A DNA stretch of 5,466 nt from an uncultured Acidobacteriota bacterium (GTDB taxonomy: Bacteria > Acidobacteriota > Thermoanaerobaculia > Gp7-AA8), in NCBI GenBank assembly GCA_946887105.1, contig CAMPKJ010000308.1, forward strand, positions 1 to 5,466, given 5' to 3'. Made by a program: the position numbers and the translations under genes. Positions 1 to 3,626 of the stretch are shown one piece after another. Each line of letters begins with the position of its first letter. Position 1 is the first letter of the stretch. Under the pieces are notes generated by a model that saw only the letters and a list, made by a program, of their open reading frames with translations, was not told where the DNA came from and did not search any database.

Positions 1-882
1 TTACGAGTCGTGCTGCGCCGTGAGCGCAAAGAGCTCGTCCTGGCCGAACTGGTACTTGCGGCCGCAGAACTGGCAGACGATCTCCGTCCCGCCCTCCGCG
101 ATCATCTCGTGCAGCTCCTCTTTGCTGAGCAGCGTGAGCGGTGCGAGCGCGCGATCGCGAGTGCAGCTGCAGGCGTACGCGACCGGCCGCGCGTGGCCGT
201 CATCGATCTGTTTGTAGCCTGTGCCGTCGAGCACGGTTGCGACCGCTTCTTCGATCGGCATGGTCGACAGCAGCGTGCTGAACGACGGCGCGCTTCTGAC
301 GCGCTCTTCGATCGTGCGGACGGCCTCTTCGGGTGCGTGCGGAAAGGCCTGGATGATCATCCCGCCCGCCGCGGCCACGCCGTCGCGGCGATTGAAGACG
401 CCCAGAAGCACGGCGGATGCGATCTGCTCGGAGCGCATCAGGTAGCGCGTCAGATCGGTGGCGATGCCGGTGCCGGCCAGGAGGATCTGCGAGGTGTACG
501 GCTTGCCGGCAGGCGGCGTGCCGCGCACGACGGTGAGGCTGCCGTTGCCGATCGCGCTCTCGACGTCGAGCATCGGATCCTCCGGGACCGGATTCGCGAC
601 ATAGCCGCGCACGTTGCCGGCCACGGAGCCGTCACCGATCACGGTGCCGAGCGGTCCGTTGCCTTCGAAGCGCAGCGAGACGAACTGATTGCGCACGTCT
701 TTGTCGAGCAACCGGGCCAGGAGCAGCGCGCCGGTCATGGCGCGGCCGAGCGCTTCGGCGGCGACGGGAGCGAGATCGAGGATCTCGCGCGCGGTCTCGA
801 CGGCCGTGGTCGTCTGCGCCGCGATGACGCGGAAGTGGCCGTCGACGGCCATTCCCTGAATGATGCGGTCGGGTCGTTCCAT
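1..882 (-). CDS. hslO: Hsp33 redox-regulated molecular chaperone
   Basis: Cytoplasmic holdase chaperone of the Hsp33 family, 293 residues, a usual length for the family. In known members, zinc bound by four cysteines keeps the protein inactive; peroxide or hypochlorite oxidises them, releases zinc and exposes the client-binding surface. The C-terminal redox switch is complete here: CSC (Cys238, Cys240) and CQFC (Cys270, Cys273), separated by a linker. The N-terminal core carries family-typical stretches such as the GNGPLGTV region (about residues 74-81), GYVANP (93-98) and the GMIIQAFP segment (174-181). The ATG at 882 is chosen because conserved sequence begins immediately ([10 protein letters not shown]); the frame stays open upstream to 1089, but those 69 residues have no family character and overlap the divergent peroxiredoxin. 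No Shine-Dalgarno is evident before this start. The stop codon is at the extreme left edge, so the gene is just complete. It is divergent from a peroxiredoxin, consistent with a shared oxidative-stress role. Confidence 0.96.
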   Translation of the reverse strand: MERPDRIIQGMAVDGHFRVIAAQTTTAVETAREILDLAPVAAEALGRAMTGALLLARLLDKDVRNQFVSLRFEGNGPLGTVIGDGSVAGNVRGYVANPVPEDPMLDVESAIGNGSLTVVRGTPPAGKPYTSQILLAGTGIATDLTRYLMRSEQIASAVLLGVFNRRDGVAAAGGMIIQAFPHAPEEAVRTIEERVRSAPSFSTLLSTMPIEEAVATVLDGTGYKQIDDGHARPVAYACSCTRDRALAPLTLLSKEELHEMIAEGGTEIVCQFCGRKYQFGQDELFALTAQHDS

Positions 883-948
883 AGGAGAGATCGGAAACCG
901 GCTGAACGGGCGAAATCTTTCGTGGCCGGAGGCTTGCGTAGAATACGC

Positions 949-971
949 GCGGCGGACGTGGACTCCGCCGC
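949..971 (+). other. Leader hairpin upstream of the peroxiredoxin
   Basis: A perfect 8-bp inverted repeat: GCGGCGGA (949-956) pairs with TCCGCCGC (964-971) around a 7-nt loop. It lies about 15 nt before the Shine-Dalgarno and just after the possible -10 at 939-944, so a transcript from that promoter would begin with or near this stem. It could be an mRNA 5'-end stabilising stem, an attenuator element or a palindromic operator; there is no T-run after it, so it is not a standard terminator. Confidence 0.45.
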
Positions 972-986
972 ATCTCGTCAACGAAC

Positions 987-992
987 AGGAGG
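987..992 (+). promoter_or_regulatory. Shine-Dalgarno AGGAGG for the peroxiredoxin
   Basis: A consensus AGGAGG sits 7 nt before the ATG at 1000. It decides the start of the peroxiredoxin and shows that translation begins upstream of the in-frame TGA at 1177, arguing against the downstream fragment from 1189 being an independent gene. Confidence 0.85.
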
Positions 993-999
993 TCTTCTG

Positions 1000-1509
1000 A
1001 TGGTGTCTTTCGGAAGAACGTCCGTCGCCGGCCAGACCCAGACGCTCAAAGTGGGTGATCAGGCTCCCGATTTCGAGCTTCCGGGCCATCGCGGCGGGGA
1101 GACGTTCAAGCTCAGTGACTTACGCGGCAAGAAAAACGTCGTCATCGTTTTCTATCCCCTCGACTGGACCCCCGTCTGAACGGTTCAGATGCCGTCGTAC
1201 GAGGCCGAAATGGCCGACTTCGAACGGTATGACGCCCAGGTCGTGGGCGTATCGGTGGATTCAGTTCCCTCCCACGTAGCTTTCGCCAAATCGATCGGCG
1301 GCATCGAACGGTACCCGCTGCTGGCCGACTTTCATCCCAAGGGTGCGGTGTCGAAGAAGTACGGCGTCTGGAAAGAGGACAAGGGCATCTGCGAGCGCGC
1401 CATCGTCATCGTCGACAAGCAGGGCATCGTCCGCTACATCGACGTGCACGACATCTCCGAGGCTCCGGACAACGCGCAGCTGCTCGACGTCCTGCGCGAA
1501 TTGGATTGA
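1000..1509 (+). CDS. Selenocysteine-containing peroxiredoxin (AhpC/TSA family), UGA at 1177-1179 read as Sec60
   Basis: Thiol- or selenol-dependent peroxidase of the thioredoxin-fold AhpC/TSA family, reducing H2O2 and organic peroxides in the cytoplasm. Read through one TGA it gives 169 residues, a normal length for a compact peroxiredoxin. The N-terminal part has [11 protein letters not shown] (18-28) and the beta strand NVVIVFYP (46-53). The active-site motif PxxxTxxC appears as Pro53, Thr57 and position 60, where the codon is TGA and not TGC/TGT. Sequence resumes in the same frame with family features: VVGVSVDS (81-88), YPLLADF (105-111), KKYGV (119-123) and the catalytic Arg133. The only true cysteine is Cys131, two residues before that arginine. 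A consensus ribosome site fixes the start; a SECIS-like hairpin follows the TGA; the final stop is also TGA. Its tail (GI-x-x-R with a D-x-x-G-I-x-R strand) resembles AhpE-like one-Cys peroxiredoxins. Sec peroxiredoxins are known, for example PrxU of Eubacterium acidaminophilum. The alternatives are a Cys-to-stop mutation or a sequencing error. Confidence 0.88.
1195..1227 (+). promoter_or_regulatory. Candidate bacterial SECIS element
   Basis: A stem-loop inside the coding sequence, downstream of the UGA at 1177-1179. The upper stem is GGCC (1203-1206) with GGCC (1212-1215) around the five-base loop GAAAU (1207-1211). Below a four-base bulge on the 3' side (1216-1219), CGA (1200-1202) pairs with TCG (1220-1222), then after an A-A mismatch TCGT (1195-1198) pairs with ACGG (1224-1227), including one G-U pair. 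There are 27 nt between the UGA and the loop, and the first loop base is G. Both fit the loose bacterial SECIS rule as I know it (a G in the first two loop bases and about 16-37 nt spacing) for SelB recruitment. Pairing was done by eye; no free energy was computed. Confidence 0.65.
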
Positions 1510-1515
1510 GTAGAC

Positions 1516-1544
1516 GCGGGCCGTCCACGGGCCCGCAGGTTTCT
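1516..1544 (+). terminator. Rho-independent-like terminator after the peroxiredoxin
   Basis: A GC-rich hairpin seven bases after the peroxiredoxin stop: GCGGGCC (1516-1522) pairs with GGCCCGC (1530-1536) around a 7-nt loop. It is followed by AGG and then a short T-rich stretch (TTTCT, 1540-1544). The T-run is weak, so termination may be partial and readthrough into the downstream selenoprotein-B family gene at 1562 is possible. Confidence 0.5.
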
Positions 1545-1561
1545 GTCGCTTTCGAGGTTTC

Positions 1562-2245
1562 ATGCTGAACATCGCGCGCAAATGCGTCCCCTTCACCCCA
1601 TTCGATAAAGAAATGTCCGCGTCGATCGTCACGCTCGTCGCCGCGACCGGTGTGTATCTCGCGGATCAGGACCCGTTTCCCGCGGAGGATCCGGGCGACA
1701 CCACCTATCGCGTCATTCCGGGCGACGCCGAAGCGGGCGCGATGCGCATCATTCACGGTCACTACGATCATTCGGAAGCGGACGCCGATCCGAACATCGT
1801 CTTCCCGCTGGAGACGCTGCGCGAGCTGGCCGCGGACGGATTCATCGGCGGCGTGAACGACAAGCACTACAGCTACGGCTTCACCACGAAGCTGAAGGAG
1901 CTCTACGAGACCACGTTTCCGGAGATCGCGGACAGGATCGAGCGCTCGAAGACCAAGCTGGTGGTGATGATGGCGGGCTGTCCCGAGACCTGCCATCGCA
2001 CGATCGGGAATCTCGCGCGCGAGATCGAGGCGCGCGGCATTCCGACCGTGATCATCAGCGCATCGCCTGCCGCCACGGAGTCGGTGCGTCCGCCGCGCGC
2101 GATGACGTGGGACGGCGTGGCCATCGGCCGCATCACCGGCCGCGCCGGCGACCGCGAACAGCACAAGAAGGTGGTGCGCGCGGCGCTGGAGCTGGTGCGG
2201 CACGACTCGCCGCCGGGACGGGTGATCACGAAGAACGTGCGGTGA
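1562..2245 (+). CDS. Glycine/sarcosine/betaine/D-proline reductase selenoprotein B (GrdB-like) family protein, cysteine form
   Basis: 227-residue stand-alone relative of the selenoprotein B (GrdB/PrdB) family. In Stickland clostridia, GrdB is the substrate-specific reductase subunit with an active-site selenocysteine; short stand-alone members such as this are widespread in other bacteria and have no established reaction. Family features in order: an N-terminal strand VTLVAATGVYL (23-33), TTYRVIP (47-53), the histidine-rich IIHGHYDH (63-70), the signature DPNIVFPLETLREL (76-89), DGFIG (92-96), KHYSYGF (101-107), and the redox site GCPETCHRTIG (139-149) followed by EIEARGIPTVII (154-165). Relatives carry Sec or Cys at the first position of this site; here it is Cys140, with Cys144 four residues on, and the frame contains no internal TGA. 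A weak GAGG (1554-1557) sits four bases before the ATG. No GrdA, GrdC or GrdD partner is visible in the window, so a role in glycine reduction is not supported; a thiol redox function beside the Sec peroxiredoxin is inference. Confidence 0.82.
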   Translation: MLNIARKCVPFTPFDKEMSASIVTLVAATGVYLADQDPFPAEDPGDTTYRVIPGDAEAGAMRIIHGHYDHSEADADPNIVFPLETLRELAADGFIGGVNDKHYSYGFTTKLKELYETTFPEIADRIERSKTKLVVMMAGCPETCHRTIGNLAREIEARGIPTVIISASPAATESVRPPRAMTWDGVAIGRITGRAGDREQHKKVVRAALELVRHDSPPGRVITKNVR

Positions 2246-2253
2246 GCGCGAGT

Positions 2254-2259
2254 TACTAT
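2254..2259 (+). promoter_or_regulatory. Possible -10 box giving a near-leaderless transcript
   Basis: TACTAT lies 8 bp before the ATG at 2268 and matches the -10 consensus at four of six positions in an otherwise GC-rich stretch. There is no Shine-Dalgarno before this ATG, so transcription starting about seven bases after the box would give an almost leaderless message. No -35 box is seen. Weak evidence. Confidence 0.25.
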
Positions 2260-2267
2260 TCGCCCCC

Positions 2268-2621
2268 ATGTCCCGCATCCTCGGCATCATCGCGGCGGTC
2301 ATCCTTATCCTCAGCAGCGCCGCGCACTCGCTCATGGGCTGGAAGGCGCTCGCTGCGCAGCTCGCGCAGGCGAACGCGCCGGCCGATCTGATCGGCGGCC
2401 TGCGCATCGGCTGGCATTTCGGCGGTGCGTGCATGCTGACGCTCGGAATCATCGTGCTGACGATCTTCATCCGCCGCATGCCGGCAATGCCTGCGTTCGC
2501 GACCGGCGTGCTCTACGTCGTGTTCGGCGCGTGGGCGCTGGCGGTGAGCGACGTCAATCCCTTCTTCGCGATCTTCATCGTGCCCGGCGTCCTGCTGCTC
2601 ATCGCGGCGTGGCGCCGCTGA
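2268..2621 (+). CDS. Small four-helix integral membrane protein, function unknown
   Basis: A 117-residue, very hydrophobic protein that I do not assign to a named family. Four membrane segments can be seen at about residues 4-24, 47-68, 75-93 and 97-115. Arg3, the Arg69-Arg70 pair and the C-terminal Arg116-Arg117 all fall on the same side under the positive-inside rule, predicting both ends in the cytoplasm. The longest loop (about 25-46) is polar and external. His20, near the end of helix 1, and His50, near the start of helix 2, are polar residues within hydrophobic segments and could be functional. There is no cleavable signal peptide pattern. The start has no Shine-Dalgarno. Its stop overlaps an in-frame ATG of the next gene (TGATG), and the gene probably forms a unit with the aldo/keto reductase. 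Codon use matches its neighbours, so it is likely real. Confidence 0.75.
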   Translation: MSRILGIIAAVILILSSAAHSLMGWKALAAQLAQANAPADLIGGLRIGWHFGGACMLTLGIIVLTIFIRRMPAMPAFATGVLYVVFGAWALAVSDVNPFFAIFIVPGVLLLIAAWRR

Positions 2622-2624
2622 TGC

Positions 2625-2630
2625 AGGGAG
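2625..2630 (+). promoter_or_regulatory. Shine-Dalgarno AGGGAG for the aldo/keto reductase
   Basis: AGGGAG lies 8 nt before the ATG at 2639 and decides that start over the in-frame ATG at 2621, which overlaps the previous stop codon and would add six residues. Confidence 0.7.
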
Positions 2631-2638
2631 TTTTCACG

Positions 2639-3505
2639 ATGCAAACGACCACGCTGAACAACACCAGCGAAACCATTCCGGCCATCGGCTTCGGCGGGAT
2701 GCCGCTCTCGATTCAGGGACGGCCGCCGGAAGATCAGGGCAAGCGCACTCTGCACGCCGCCATCGATGCGGGCATGACGCTCATCGATACAGCGGACGTC
2801 TACTGTTACGACGACAGCGACATCGGGCACAACGAGCGCCTCATCGCCGCCACGCTCGCCGAGCGTTCCGATCGCGATGCCATTCGCGTGGCGACGAAAG
2901 CAGGCCTGCGCCGCCCGCGCGGTGCGTGGACGAGCGACGGCACTCCGTCGCACATCCGCGAAGCTTGCGAGAAGAGCCTGCGCGCGCTGCAGACGGAGCA
3001 GATCTGGCTCTACCAGTTCCACGCGCCCGATCCGAAGGTGCCGTTCGAGAAAAGCGTCGAGGCGTTCGCGGAGCTGCATCGCGAAGGGAAGTTCCGCTGG
3101 TTCGGGCTGAGCAATGTGTCGGTCCAGCAGATCGGACAGGCCGAGCGGATCCTGCCGGTGGTCTCGGTGCAGAACCGGCTCAATCCGTACTTCCGCGAAT
3201 CGATCCCGGTGGCCCAGGAGTGCGAGCGCCGCGGCATCACCTTTCTCGCGTACAGCCCCGTCGGCGGCGGACGCCTGGCGAAGAAACTGCCGCGGTTCGA
3301 CGTGCTGATCGAGCTCGCGCAGAAGTACGACCGCTCCGTGCACGCCATCGTCATCGCGTGGGTGCGCGCGCAATCGAAGACGGTCGTGCCGATCCCCGCC
3401 GCGCGCACGCCCGAGCACGCGATCGACAGCGCGCGCGCCGCCGATCTGCAGCTGTCGGCGGACGATCTGAATGCGATTGATGAAGGGGAGTTTGATCGGA
3501 CGTAG
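2639..3505 (+). CDS. Aldo/keto reductase family oxidoreductase
   Basis: NAD(P)H-dependent reductase with a TIM-barrel fold, 288 residues, within the usual range of about 280-340. It reduces aldehydes or ketones to alcohols in the cytoplasm; the substrate cannot be told from sequence. The catalytic tetrad is visible: Asp50 (LIDTA), Tyr55, Lys87 (VATKAGL) and His128 (YQFHAPD). Other family marks are the N-terminal IPAIGFGGMPL (13-23), GHNERLI (63-69), the helix with SLRAL (113-117), GKFRWFGLSNV (150-160), VQNRLNP (177-183), LAYSPVGGG (203-211) and the cofactor-binding segment VPIPAART (250-257) before EHAIDS. Tyr/Trp-rich substrate loops vary in this family and are not diagnostic. The start at 2639 is preferred for its Shine-Dalgarno. 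It lies 17 bp after the membrane protein gene, so the two are likely cotranscribed and perhaps translationally coupled. The inverted repeat at 3510-3591 follows four bases after its stop and may end its transcript. Confidence 0.93.
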   Translation: MQTTTLNNTSETIPAIGFGGMPLSIQGRPPEDQGKRTLHAAIDAGMTLIDTADVYCYDDSDIGHNERLIAATLAERSDRDAIRVATKAGLRRPRGAWTSDGTPSHIREACEKSLRALQTEQIWLYQFHAPDPKVPFEKSVEAFAELHREGKFRWFGLSNVSVQQIGQAERILPVVSVQNRLNPYFRESIPVAQECERRGITFLAYSPVGGGRLAKKLPRFDVLIELAQKYDRSVHAIVIAWVRAQSKTVVPIPAARTPEHAIDSARAADLQLSADDLNAIDEGEFDRT

Positions 3506-3509
3506 CCGG

Positions 3510-3591
3510 GTCGCAAAGTCGCAAGTCTCAAAGTCGCAAAGAGGGAACGAACGGCGATCTTTGAGACTTTGAGACTCTGAGACTTTGCGAC
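3510..3591. repeat. Long inverted repeat built from GTCKCAAA octamers
   Basis: The left arm (3510-3541, 32 nt) is four tandem copies of a GTCGCAAA / GTCTCAAA unit, one copy lacking an A. The right arm (3559-3591, 33 nt) is the reverse complement of the same four-unit array. The arms differ at only a few positions (G/T at the variable base, one A/G, one deletion) around a 17-nt loop (3542-3558). Together they would fold into a stem of about 32 bp on either strand. It sits between the stop of the aldo/keto reductase and speA, so it may act as a bidirectional terminator or mRNA stabiliser, or be a dispersed REP/MITE-like palindrome. No transposase or target-site duplication is evident. Confidence 0.85.
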
Positions 3592-3608
3592 TATTCTTCG
3601 CCGTTAGC

Positions 3609-3613
3609 GGAGG
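3609..3613 (+). promoter_or_regulatory. Possible Shine-Dalgarno GGAGG for speA
   Basis: GGAGG lies 13 nt before the TTG at 3627, longer than the usual 5-9 nt. CGCC (3599-3602) could pair with GGCG (3612-3615) and partly hide it. It is the only purine-rich ribosome site near the start of conserved SpeA sequence and therefore supports TTG 3627 only moderately. Confidence 0.4.
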
Positions 3614-3626
3614 CGCACGAAACGAA

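Larger units (their letters stand above)
883..999. promoter_or_regulatory. Divergent hslO / peroxiredoxin intergenic promoter region
   Basis: This 117-bp gap must hold the start signals for both divergent genes. On the plus strand TAGAAT at 939-944 matches the sigma70 -10 consensus at five of six positions, but no convincing -35 box lies 16-18 bp upstream. Read on the minus strand, the overlapping sequence gives TATTCT (946-941), a weaker -10 candidate for hslO. Overlapping divergent -10 boxes would allow the two genes to be controlled by one regulator, but no known operator is recognised. Promoter assignment is inference from short motifs. Confidence 0.35.

Noticed and set aside
883..1089. 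N-terminal extension of Hsp33 to 1089
   Set aside because: The extra 69 residues show no family similarity and overlap the peroxiredoxin 5' end; conserved Hsp33 sequence starts at the ATG at 882.
10..1179. 389-residue plus-strand reading frame ending at the TGA
   Set aside because: Most of it is antisense to hslO and has the Arg/Asp-rich composition of a shadow frame; only the part from 1000 is real, as the N-terminus of the peroxiredoxin.
1189..1509. Stand-alone 106-residue gene (headless peroxiredoxin)
   Set aside because: There is no ribosome site before 1189, it lacks the active-site strand and motif, and it is in frame with the upstream part across a single TGA; it is the C-terminal part of the selenoprotein.
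1000..1509. Peroxiredoxin pseudogene caused by a nonsense mutation
   Set aside because: The only lesion is TGA at the one residue that selenocysteine would replace, both halves are otherwise intact, and a SECIS-like hairpin follows. It cannot be wholly excluded without seeing the selenocysteine machinery.
1562..2245. Second selenoprotein with internal UGA in the GrdB-like gene
   Set aside because: The frame has no internal TGA; the active-site position is an ordinary cysteine codon (TGT at 1979-1981).
1406..2479. Minus-strand 357-residue frame
   Set aside because: It is antisense to the GrdB-like and membrane protein genes, low-complexity Arg/His-rich, and has no recognisable motif.
2429..2638. 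Upstream extension of the aldo/keto reductase to 2429
   Set aside because: That stretch is the out-of-frame shadow of the membrane protein gene; the reductase has its own SD and start at 2639.
3510..3591. CRISPR array
   Set aside because: The octamers are directly adjacent with no unique spacers and form an inverted, not direct, long repeat; no cas gene is nearby.
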